NCBI GenBank assembly: GCA_001872995.1
Contig: MNXO01000163.1
Span: forward strand, 1-12,916
Source: Bacteroidetes bacterium CG2_30_32_10
GTDB taxonomy: Bacteria; Bacteroidota; Bacteroidia; Bacteroidales; CG2-30-32-10
Reading direction: 5' to 3'
Length of the DNA stretch: 12,916 nucleotides
The translations under genes were made by a program, and so were the position numbers. Below, in pieces: positions 5,927 through 12,899 of the stretch (position 1 is the stretch's first letter; every line of letters begins with the position of its first letter). Below the pieces are notes generated by a model. It had not been told where the DNA came from. It saw only the letters and a program-made list of their open reading frames with translations, and made no database searches.

Positions 5927-8900
5927 ATGAAGAATTACCAAAAGTTAAACAACATTTTCGGATGGTTCACCTTTGCCATTGCTGCAATGGTTTATATTCT
6001 TACCTCCGAACCCACCACAAGTTTTTGGGATTGTGGCGAATACATTGCTACTTCATACAAATTAATGGTTGGGCATCCTCCTGGTGCTCCATTATTCCAA
6101 TTAATGGGTAGATTTTTCTCCCTCTTTGCTTTTAACGATGTTACCCATGTTGCACGAATGGTCAATACTATGTCAGCTTTAGCAAGTGGGTTTACTATAC
6201 TATTTTTATTTTGGTCTATTACCATGTTAGCCAAAAAAATTGCTTTAAAGTATGGCGAAATGACGGAAGGCAAAATGTATGCTATTCTAGGTAGTGGTTT
6301 GGTTGGAGCTTTAGCTTATACATTTACTGATTCTTTCTGGTTTTCTGCTGTTGAAGGCGAAGTTTATGCTACTTCTTCTTTCTTTACTGCGGTTGTTTTT
6401 TGGGCAATGCTCAAATGGGAAGTTGTTGCCGATAAAACTACTTCCGTTAAATGGATAATTCTTATTGCCTATTTAATTGGTTTGTCTATTGGCGTTCACT
6501 TATTAAACTTACTTACCGTTCCTGCGATGGTTTTCATTTTTTACTTTAAAAAATACAAACCTACGGTTAAAGGGATTATTTTTACATTTATTATTTCTGT
6601 GGCACTTTTAGGCGGCATCTTATATGTTATTATTCCTTGGATAGTTAAATTTGCTGGCAAATTCGAATTATTCTTTGTCAATAGTATTGGCTTGCCATTT
6701 AATTCGGGCACCATTATTTATTTTGCGCTAATAATTGGCTTAATTTTATGGGGTATCTATTACACTCAGAAAAAGAAAAAGTTGGTGCTAAACACCATTG
6801 TTTTATGCTTTACTTTTTTATTAATAGGCTATTCTTCTTTTTTGATGCTGGTTATTCGTTCAAATGCGAATACTCCTATCAATGAAAACAGCCCCAAAAA
6901 TGCGATTGGCTTGCTCTCTTATCTAAATAGAGAACAATATGGCGAAACTCCATTGTTTTATGGTCCCTATTATAATGCCCCAATGACAGATGCTGAAGAT
7001 GGAAATCCTATTTATACAAAAAATGAAAAAACAGGAAAATACGTAATCACCAATAATAAATACGGAACAGAACCTGTTTATGACCCACGCTATTGCACTG
7101 TTTTCCCAAGAATGTGGAGTCAAGATAGCGACTTAGGGCACCCTCAAGCATATAGAACTTGGGCGGGCATTCCTAAAAACAAACCAGAAAGTTATATTCC
7201 TACGGTTGGAGATAACCTCTCTTATTTGTTTAGTTACCAAATTGGACACATGTATGTTCGGTATTTTATGTGGAACTTTGTTGGAAGACAAAACGATCTC
7301 CAAGGGATGGGCGGTCCTACCGAAGGTAATTGGATAAGTGGTATTAAATGGATAGACGAAATGCGTCTCGGTCCTCAGGAAAATATTCCTGAAAGTATGA
7401 AAAACAAAGCTACCAATAAATTCTATTTCTTACCTTTCCTTTTAGGTTTGATAGGCTTATATTTTCATATCAATAAGTACTCAAAAGACGCATTTATTGT
7501 AGGACTTTTATTTTTATTTACAGGTATTGCCATTCTGTTTTATCTCAATCAACCACCAAATCAACCCAGAGAAAGAGATTATGCCTATGCGGCTTCATTT
7601 TATGCATTTGCTATTTGGATTGGCATTGGCGTGATGGCTATATATAATTTTATAACAAAACTAAAAGTTGCACAAAAGATTAAACAATCTTATGTTGCAA
7701 TAATTACAACTGCTGTTTGCCTATTACTTGTTCCTGCTGTGTTGGCAAAAGATGGCTGGAACGATCACGACCGTTCTAATAGATATACCGCACGCGATTT
7801 TGCTTCAGATTATCTTAATTCCTGTGCTCCAAATGCAATATTGTTTACAAACGGCGATAATGACACATTCCCTTTATGGTATGCCCAAGAAGTGGAAGGT
7901 ATTAGAACAGATATAAGAGTAGTTAATCTTAGTTTATTAAATACCGACTGGTACATCGATCAAATGAAATCTAAAGTTTACAAATCAGACCCTGTTCCTT
8001 TTTCCATGACACTTGAGCAATTTAGAGATGGTAGTAACAGAGATTTTGTATATTATTATGAAGATACTACTTTAGTTTCCAAAAATAAATTTGAGGATTT
8101 AAAAAATATTATTCAATTTATTGCAAGCGATGACCCAAGCACCAAGTATTCCATACAAAGAGGGAAGCACAATGTGGATGTTGCTACTTTCCCTACGAAA
8201 AACTTTTCTATCCCAGTTGATACGGTGAAAGTATTGAAAAATGGAACTTTAACAAAAGATTTAGCCAAAAATGTAGTCTCTAAAGTACAATGGACGCTTA
8301 ATAGAAATGGAGTTAATAAAAATTACTTGATGGTGCTCGACTTATTGGCTACCTTCAATTGGGATAGACCTATCTATTTTGCAACTTCTTCTGGTCCCAG
8401 TACTTTTTTAGGTTTACAAAAGTATTTTCAGTTAGAAGGACTTGCTTTCCGCTTGGTACCTGCAAATTTGCCTCCAAATGATTATGGTGATGGATATATC
8501 AATACTGCCATTATGTACGATAACATGATGAACAAATTCAAATTTGGAAACATCAATAATCCTAACAATTATTTTGATGAAGAAACCAATTTGAGTATGG
8601 CTCGTAATTTAAGAAATAGTTTTGCTCGACTTGCTTTAGCGCTTGTTAAAGAAGGTAAGAAAGACTCCGCTCTTAAAGTATTAGATAGAAGCCTCGAAGT
8701 TATTCCTGAATCAACAGTAAGTTTAAATGAATATTCTTTGATGTTGCCAGATGCTTATTATAAAGCAGGTGCAACTGATAAAGCAAATAAAATAGTAAGC
8801 GGTATGATTGCTAATTATGAAAAAATATTGGCTTATTATTTTTCATTTACTGGAAACAATGCTAAAATGGTAGAGGAAAAACAACAAATATCATTAGAAA

Positions 8901-9004
8901 CAATGTATCGCCTAATGCAGATAGCACAAGCCTATAAACAAGATGCTCTAAGCAAAAAAGCGGAACAAATTCTTACCAATTATAGCAAATATATGCAACA
9001 ATAA
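5927..9004 (+). CDS. DUF2723 (TMEM260-like) polytopic membrane glycosyltransferase, putative protein O-mannosyltransferase
   Basis: A large GT-C-like inner-membrane protein of 1025 residues. Human TMEM260 of this family is an O-mannosyltransferase; the same role in Bacteroidota, from a lipid-linked sugar in the periplasm, is inference. The N-terminal half has many membrane segments (for example about residues 11-26, 84-101 and 120-133). The first loop carries SFWDCGEYIATSYKLMVGHP (residues 32-51; D35 and E38 are acidic candidates for catalysis), and the next carries SFWFSAVEGEVYATS (136-150). A second membrane block precedes NQPPNQPRERDYAYAASF (from about 541), and a soluble part with LFTNGDNDTFPLWYAQEVEG follows. 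The C-terminal about 150 residues are helical and TPR-like (VKEGKKDSALKVLDRSLEVI). ATG at 5927, no Shine-Dalgarno. It has its own terminator, so it is probably transcribed apart from the deacetylase. Confidence 0.9.
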   Translation: MKNYQKLNNIFGWFTFAIAAMVYILTSEPTTSFWDCGEYIATSYKLMVGHPPGAPLFQLMGRFFSLFAFNDVTHVARMVNTMSALASGFTILFLFWSITMLAKKIALKYGEMTEGKMYAILGSGLVGALAYTFTDSFWFSAVEGEVYATSSFFTAVVFWAMLKWEVVADKTTSVKWIILIAYLIGLSIGVHLLNLLTVPAMVFIFYFKKYKPTVKGIIFTFIISVALLGGILYVIIPWIVKFAGKFELFFVNSIGLPFNSGTIIYFALIIGLILWGIYYTQKKKKLVLNTIVLCFTFLLIGYSSFLMLVIRSNANTPINENSPKNAIGLLSYLNREQYGETPLFYGPYYNAPMTDAEDGNPIYTKNEKTGKYVITNNKYGTEPVYDPRYCTVFPRMWSQDSDLGHPQAYRTWAGIPKNKPESYIPTVGDNLSYLFSYQIGHMYVRYFMWNFVGRQNDLQGMGGPTEGNWISGIKWIDEMRLGPQENIPESMKNKATNKFYFLPFLLGLIGLYFHINKYSKDAFIVGLLFLFTGIAILFYLNQPPNQPRERDYAYAASFYAFAIWIGIGVMAIYNFITKLKVAQKIKQSYVAIITTAVCLLLVPAVLAKDGWNDHDRSNRYTARDFASDYLNSCAPNAILFTNGDNDTFPLWYAQEVEGIRTDIRVVNLSLLNTDWYIDQMKSKVYKSDPVPFSMTLEQFRDGSNRDFVYYYEDTTLVSKNKFEDLKNIIQFIASDDPSTKYSIQRGKHNVDVATFPTKNFSIPVDTVKVLKNGTLTKDLAKNVVSKVQWTLNRNGVNKNYLMVLDLLATFNWDRPIYFATSSGPSTFLGLQKYFQLEGLAFRLVPANLPPNDYGDGYINTAIMYDNMMNKFKFGNINNPNNYFDEETNLSMARNLRNSFARLALALVKEGKKDSALKVLDRSLEVIPESTVSLNEYSLMLPDAYYKAGATDKANKIVSGMIANYEKILAYYFSFTGNNAKMVEEKQQISLETMYRLMQIAQAYKQDALSKKAEQILTNYSKYMQQ

Positions 9005-9023
9005 TTTTTTTCAAAAATTTACA

Positions 9024-9054
9024 AAAGCAGGGAGAAGTCGATTCTCCCTGCTTT
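9024..9054 (+). terminator. Rho-independent terminator of the DUF2723 gene
   Basis: A perfect 13-bp stem (AAAGCAGGGAGAA at 9024-9036 with its complement at 9042-9054) closes a five-base loop GTCGA and is followed by GTTTTA. It lies 20 bases after the stop codon. Confidence 0.9.
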
Positions 9055-9071
9055 GTTTTATAATATACTAA

Positions 9072-9737
9072 ATGAATTTTGTCAAACCTCCCTTTTTATT
9101 AAGTAAATTAACCAAAAACAATTTAATTTGGCAAATTCAAACCGAAAACCCAATTATATATCTCACCTTTGACGATGGTCCAATTCCAGAAATAACCCCT
9201 TTTGTTCTTAAAACACTAAGCGATTTTAATGCAAAAGCTACTTTTTTTTGTGTAGGAGACAATGTTAGAAAGCATCCTGACATTTTTAATGAAATTGTTG
9301 TTTCGGGTCATAAAATCGGCAACCATACCTTTAATCACCTCAATGGCTGGAAAACCCATTCAAGCAATTATATCGAAAACATTACAAACTGTAATGATTA
9401 TTTTAAAACAGATTTGTTTCGTCCACCATATGGCAAATTGAAGCCTTCACAAGTTTTAGAAATTAGAAAAACAAAAGCAATTATATTATGGTCGGTTTTA
9501 AGTTGCGATTTCGACCAACATATTACCAAAGAAGAATGTTTAAGCAATGCCTTATCATTTACCGATAAAGGGGCTATTGTTGTGTTTCACGACAATATAA
9601 AAGCCAAAGACAATTTGTTTTTCGCTCTTCCTCGCTTTTTAGAGCATTTTGCAAACAAAGGTTTTACTTTTGAAATATTGACCAAAGAACTTTGTGAAGA
9701 AACATTATCACAACCATTTAAAATATTTAAAAAGTAG
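9072..9737 (+). CDS. Polysaccharide deacetylase (NodB homology domain, CE4)
   Basis: A metal-dependent hydrolase that removes acetyl groups from N-acetylated sugars. All five family motifs are present: TFDDGP (residues 32-37; D34 catalytic base, D35 metal ligand), HTFNH (H85 and H89, metal ligands), RPPYG (117-121), SCDFDQ near 144-149, and IVVFHD with H173 and D174. The domain fills nearly the whole 221 residues. No signal peptide is seen; the first segment FVKPPFLLSKL is short and only weakly hydrophobic, so the protein may be cytoplasmic or act at the membrane face. The exact substrate (peptidoglycan, lipid-linked glycan or other polysaccharide) cannot be read from the sequence. ATG at 9072, no Shine-Dalgarno, and no good promoter box in the 17 bases after the upstream terminator, so read-through is possible. 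Confidence 0.93.
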   Translation: MNFVKPPFLLSKLTKNNLIWQIQTENPIIYLTFDDGPIPEITPFVLKTLSDFNAKATFFCVGDNVRKHPDIFNEIVVSGHKIGNHTFNHLNGWKTHSSNYIENITNCNDYFKTDLFRPPYGKLKPSQVLEIRKTKAIILWSVLSCDFDQHITKEECLSNALSFTDKGAIVVFHDNIKAKDNLFFALPRFLEHFANKGFTFEILTKELCEETLSQPFKIFKK

Positions 9738-9762
9738 TTTAGCATCATTCTCTATAATTTAT

Positions 9763-9770
9763 TATCTTTG
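9763..9770 (+). promoter_or_regulatory. Promoter (-7 box) of the hemerythrin gene
   Basis: TATCTTTG is an exact TAnnTTTG box. TTTAG at 9738-9742 lies at the right distance for a weak -33 element (one mismatch to TTTG). Initiation would fall near 9776, which rules out the TTG at 9768 as a start and points to the ATG at 9792. Confidence 0.55.
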
Positions 9771-9791
9771 ATATTACATAATTTATGCAAT

Positions 9792-10202
9792 ATGAGTTTA
9801 ATCGAATGGAATGCCTCCAAACACAGTGTCAATATTAAACACTTTGATGCTGACCATCAAAAATTATTTGAGTTGTTTAACGATATCGCCGATAAAATGA
9901 CGGCTGGTGAAGGAAATTCTATAATTTTATGTATATTATTAGAATTAAGAAAATATGGGAAAAAGCATTTTATTGCCGAAGAAGTGCTAATGGATAGATA
10001 TGCATATCCAGAAACCTCAATCCACAAGCAAGAACATATTATTTTTACAGAAAAAGTGGATAGATTCATTGAAAGATATAAAGCGGGAGATAAGAAATTA
10101 TCTATCGAATCGTTTTTTTTTCTTAAAGATTGGTTGAATAAGCATATTCTCGAAACTGATAAGAAATATGTGGATTTTTTTCACAAAAAGGGAATTGAAT
10201 GA
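9792..10202 (+). CDS. Bacteriohemerythrin
   Basis: A small non-haem di-iron protein that binds oxygen reversibly; in bacteria it is used for O2 storage, delivery or sensing. With the ATG at 9792 it has 136 residues, the usual single-domain length, and begins with the family's typical M-x-L-I-x-W. All seven iron ligands are in place: H22 (DADHQKLF), H59 and E63 (KHFIAEEVLM), H78 and H82 (HKQEH), H118 and D123 (NKHILETD). No membrane or signalling domain is attached, so it is cytoplasmic and free-standing. It has its own promoter and stops within a hairpin. The converging neighbour is an AOR-type enzyme of a class that is usually oxygen-sensitive. A link between the two is only suggestive, because they are on opposite strands. 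Confidence 0.95.
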   Translation: MSLIEWNASKHSVNIKHFDADHQKLFELFNDIADKMTAGEGNSIILCILLELRKYGKKHFIAEEVLMDRYAYPETSIHKQEHIIFTEKVDRFIERYKAGDKKLSIESFFFLKDWLNKHILETDKKYVDFFHKKGIE

Positions 10203-10223
10203 AATGTAAAAGAATTACATTTC
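10201..10223 (+). terminator. Hairpin overlapping the hemerythrin stop codon
   Basis: A perfect 9-bp stem (GAAATGTAA at 10201-10209 with TTACATTTC at 10215-10223) closes an AAGAA loop and is followed by a T-rich stretch (TATTTTCTTTTG). It starts inside the TGA stop codon. It is AT-rich, so it may be a weak terminator or an mRNA 3' end stabiliser. Confidence 0.5.
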
Positions 10224-10247
10224 TATTTTCTTTTGTAATAAATAAAA

Positions 10248-10270
10248 AAACCGCTTTGTTAGAGCGGTTT
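10248..10270. terminator. Bidirectional terminator between the converging hemerythrin and AOR genes
   Basis: AAACCGCT (10248-10255) pairs with AGCGGTTT (10263-10270) around a seven-base loop. A run of A before it serves as the T run on the minus strand. It lies 26 bases past the AOR stop. Confidence 0.78.
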
Positions 10271-10295
10271 GAAACGTTTAATATTTCGAGAAAGT

Positions 10296-12452
10296 TTATT
10301 CCTGAAAAGGTTTAATAAGTTCAACTAATTCGGGCAAATCCATTCCTAAATCTTTCAAGCGTTCAATAGTAGGTATCCCATTTTTGGTCCAACCACGGCG
10401 TTTATAAACAGCATCCAATAATTTTTCATACTGCTCTTCCCTGAATTTTCTAGTAATAGCTACTTTTTCCTTTGATGATTTACCAGTTGGGTCAATACCA
10501 ATTTTTTCTTTCATTTGTTTATCATAGCGTTCTGCCCTTGATTCGTATTCTTCAATTGTAACAGGACCAGCAGCACGATAGGGTTGTGCATCATATTTTC
10601 TTACCCCATAACCTCTTCTAAGGTTGAAAATCCTTTGGAATTGATAAACTCTTTCTGATTGGCGAATGATTTCATCTTTATCAATATTTAATCCAGTAAC
10701 TGCATTAAAAATGGTAACATAATTATCCACATGTTCTGGAACTTTTGCAGGTTCGGAAGTTTGGGAATTGTTTACAGGTTCTACGTCGTTCCAAGGCAAT
10801 TTACACAAACCATTTAATCCAAACCAAGTTCTAAACATTGGAAAATAATACAATGCTTCGGCTTTTGCTTCAAAAGTAGGAATTTGGTTGTTAACCATAT
10901 CCATAAATATCAACCAGGCTTCATCGTGTTGAGGTCCTTTGTTGGTCATTGCATAACCACCTTGTTGTGCTAAAGATTCTTTTGATACATATTGCGAATA
11001 CTCAAGTCCTTTGTTTTCCATACCAATATCTGTAAGAAATTGTTTATCGCCCCATCCTTTTTCTATAAACAATTCTTTCATTTTTCTAACACCTAGTCCT
11101 GCAATCAAACCAAAACCTTCACCTCTTGCAACTTGATGTAATAATTCCATCGCATCTGTGGCGTTACCAAAATTAAGTTTTAAACCGCCAGTTCTTTCTT
11201 CATTCAGAATGCCATTTTCATAACATTCCATCACAAAACCCAAGATAGTTCCCCAACTTATCGTACAAATACCATAAGTATCGCAATAAAAGTTTGCTTC
11301 TATAGTAAAATCAGGATTAAAAATACCTGCATTAGAACCTAAAGAAGAAGCAGTTTCGTATTCAGGACCATCCACAATTACCTTTTGGTTTTTATAAGGA
11401 CCCGACCTTAATTCATAATTATCAACGCCTTTGGCACAAGCCATATTGCATCCTATCCAACAACCATCAGGAATATTTTGAGTAAATCTTTCTTTGTAAA
11501 CATTGGAATGAACTTTGTCTGCATCGGGGTGATTGCCAAATTTGAAGTTATGGGTAGGAAACAAATCATAAGAATTCATTACATTGGTAAGGTGAGCGGT
11601 ACCAATTTTGCGCATCTGGCATTGGCTGTCGTCCAAGTCTTTCATTTCTTTGTTAAAGCGTTTGCCTCTCTCCATAATGGCTTCGAGGTTTACCACATTA
11701 TTAAGATTGCCTTTTACGCCCTCAATTTTACAAACAATAGCTTTTATTTTTTTATCTCTAAATACCGTACCAATACCACCTCTACCTGCTTGTTTGAGAC
11801 GAACAACTTTTCTTTTCATATCATAAAAAGTAAAGTTTAACATTCCAATAAGGGAATGTTCGGCTGCAGTACCTGCAGAAACTACAGCTATATTTTTTTT
11901 ATCTCTTTCGTCATCAGCAAACATTTCGGTTAGTTGTTCACCTATCACGTGACTATCAACTGCTTCGAGAGGTGCTTCAAATATTTCAACTTTACCAGTA
12001 ATGCCATTAATGTATATGATAATTTCATTGCTTGCTTTGCCTTGTATTTCAATGGCATCGAAACCTGCAAACTTTGAGAAAGGACCAAAGAAACCACCCA
12101 CATTACTGTCGATTACACTGTCGGTTTGTGGAGAAATTGAAACAACAATGGCTTTGCCTGTTCCAGAATATTGAGTAATACCACAAATAGGTCCTCCAGA
12201 AATAATAATTTCATTTTCGGGGTCGTTCCATTTGGTAGTTGGTTTGGTGCCATCCCACAATAACTTCAGTCCAAACCCTCTGCCACCAACAAATTTATCT
12301 TTCATAAATTGGGTAACTGGTTTTTCTTTTACAGTATTGTCGGACACATTGATATATAAAGTACGGTTATTATACCCTTTATCAATGGGAGCAAGTTTAT
12401 AATTGAATTCCTTCAATAACTTGTGCTTGCTTTTAATTTCTATAATATTCAT
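10296..12452 (-). CDS. Tungsten-type aldehyde:ferredoxin oxidoreductase family protein
   Basis: Members use a tungstobispterin cofactor and a [4Fe-4S] cluster to oxidise aldehydes, or related substrates, with ferredoxin. The AOR N-terminal domain begins near residue 28 (GGRGFGLKLLWDG at 56-68, SGGPICGITQYSGTGK at 85-100). QAGRGGIGTVFRDKKIKAIV (221-240) is the characteristic end of that domain. Cluster ligands are likely C331, C335 and C339 in GCWIGCNMACAKG, and C550 in WFGLNGLCKLPW; DGPEYETASSLGSN lies at 361-374. The first Cys spacing is C-x3-C rather than the C-x2-C of Pyrococcus AOR. At 718 residues it is longer than the usual 600 to 650, with about 25 extra residues at the start and a basic C-terminal helical tail. 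The AOR family also includes BamB-like and YdhV-like enzymes, so the substrate is open. No ferredoxin, transporter or cofactor gene is visible nearby. The ATG at 12452 is fixed by a perfect Shine-Dalgarno. Confidence 0.92.
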   Translation of the reverse strand: MNIIEIKSKHKLLKEFNYKLAPIDKGYNNRTLYINVSDNTVKEKPVTQFMKDKFVGGRGFGLKLLWDGTKPTTKWNDPENEIIISGGPICGITQYSGTGKAIVVSISPQTDSVIDSNVGGFFGPFSKFAGFDAIEIQGKASNEIIIYINGITGKVEIFEAPLEAVDSHVIGEQLTEMFADDERDKKNIAVVSAGTAAEHSLIGMLNFTFYDMKRKVVRLKQAGRGGIGTVFRDKKIKAIVCKIEGVKGNLNNVVNLEAIMERGKRFNKEMKDLDDSQCQMRKIGTAHLTNVMNSYDLFPTHNFKFGNHPDADKVHSNVYKERFTQNIPDGCWIGCNMACAKGVDNYELRSGPYKNQKVIVDGPEYETASSLGSNAGIFNPDFTIEANFYCDTYGICTISWGTILGFVMECYENGILNEERTGGLKLNFGNATDAMELLHQVARGEGFGLIAGLGVRKMKELFIEKGWGDKQFLTDIGMENKGLEYSQYVSKESLAQQGGYAMTNKGPQHDEAWLIFMDMVNNQIPTFEAKAEALYYFPMFRTWFGLNGLCKLPWNDVEPVNNSQTSEPAKVPEHVDNYVTIFNAVTGLNIDKDEIIRQSERVYQFQRIFNLRRGYGVRKYDAQPYRAAGPVTIEEYESRAERYDKQMKEKIGIDPTGKSSKEKVAITRKFREEQYEKLLDAVYKRRGWTKNGIPTIERLKDLGMDLPELVELIKPFQE

Positions 12453-12458
12453 CTTTTG

Positions 12459-12465
12459 CCTCCTT
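12459..12465 (-). promoter_or_regulatory. Strong Shine-Dalgarno sequence of the AOR gene
   Basis: Minus-strand AAGGAGG lies six bases (CAAAAG) before the ATG. None of the other + strand genes with a visible leader has one (those starting at 1696, 4512, 5927, 9072, 9792), which is normal in Bacteroidota. It confirms this start and marks the gene as unusual here. Confidence 0.9.
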
Positions 12466-12480
12466 AATTATTTGATTTTA

Positions 12481-12516
12481 CAAAAATAGAAAATCTTAAC
12501 AATAATAAAAAACAAA
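12481..12516 (-). promoter_or_regulatory. Candidate promoter of the AOR gene
   Basis: TATTTTTG (12488-12481) matches TAnnTTTG on the minus strand. TTTG (12516-12513) lies 24 bases upstream, a little further than usual. The leader would be about 22 bases and would contain the Shine-Dalgarno. Confidence 0.42.
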
Positions 12517-12585
12517 CCTTCTTAAACAATGCTTTTTTAAATATAGTTCCCCTTTTCCATCAGTAATCATTTATTTCTCTTAAAT

Positions 12586-12607
12586 AAACTACTAATTCTA
12601 GTAGTTT
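12586..12607. repeat. Perfect 9-bp inverted repeat upstream of the AOR gene
   Basis: AAACTACTA (12586-12594) and TAGTAGTTT (12599-12607) flank a four-base centre ATTC. There is no T run on either side, so it looks more like an operator or an RNA hairpin than a terminator. It lies about 70 bases upstream of the candidate AOR -33 element. Confidence 0.5.
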
Positions 12608-12822
12608 GCAATTATCCACACTATAGAGTACTAGGAAAATTTACCATCATAGAACCTTTGATAATTGAAGTAGAAAAAAATAAGCCAAATGAAGTAATTA
12701 ATGAAATTATTTAAATTGGTAACAATGAATTAGGAATTCATGGTATTTTCCTCAAGCTATAATGTAAACAACTATAATTATATACTGCAAATCCTATCAA
12801 TAACTTTTATTTCATATAAACA

Positions 12823-12856
12823 AAAAGCCCATACTCCAGAAGGAGCAAGGACTTTT
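12823..12856 (-). terminator. Minus-strand terminator of a transcript coming from beyond the right edge
   Basis: As minus-strand RNA, AAAAGUCC pairs with GGGCUUUU (8 bp, one U-G pair). A three-by-three internal loop is topped by CUCC/GGAG around UUCU, and CUUUUUGUUUAU follows. On the + strand the U-G pair becomes an A-C mismatch, so minus is the better orientation. Confidence 0.55.
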
Positions 12857-12862
12857 GATTAC

Positions 12863-12899
12863 TGGTAAAAAAGGAGGCAAATCCTTGAAGATATTACCA
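12863..12899 (-). other. Nested hairpin containing the complement of the AOR ribosome binding site
   Basis: Outer arms TGGTAA (12863-12868) and TTACCA (12894-12899), and inner arms AAGGA (12871-12875) and TCCTT (12882-12886), are perfect complements. Read as minus-strand RNA the loop side gives UUUGCCUCCUU, the exact 11-base complement of AAGGAGGCAAA in the AOR leader. Read on the + strand the same bases would instead be a Shine-Dalgarno before a TTG at 12885. Confidence 0.4.

Noticed and set aside
11478..11840. + strand open frame of 120 codons inside the AOR gene
   Set aside because: It lies antisense to a clearly conserved enzyme, has low-complexity hydrophobic content and no promoter or recognisable domain.
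12496..12570. Minus-strand 24-residue frame just upstream of the AOR promoter
   Set aside because: It is too short, has no recognised match, and overlaps the candidate promoter elements.
12725..12741. Palindrome ATGAATT-AGG-AATTCAT
   Set aside because: It is a short AT-rich dyad with no T run and no clear relation to a promoter. Chance is likely.
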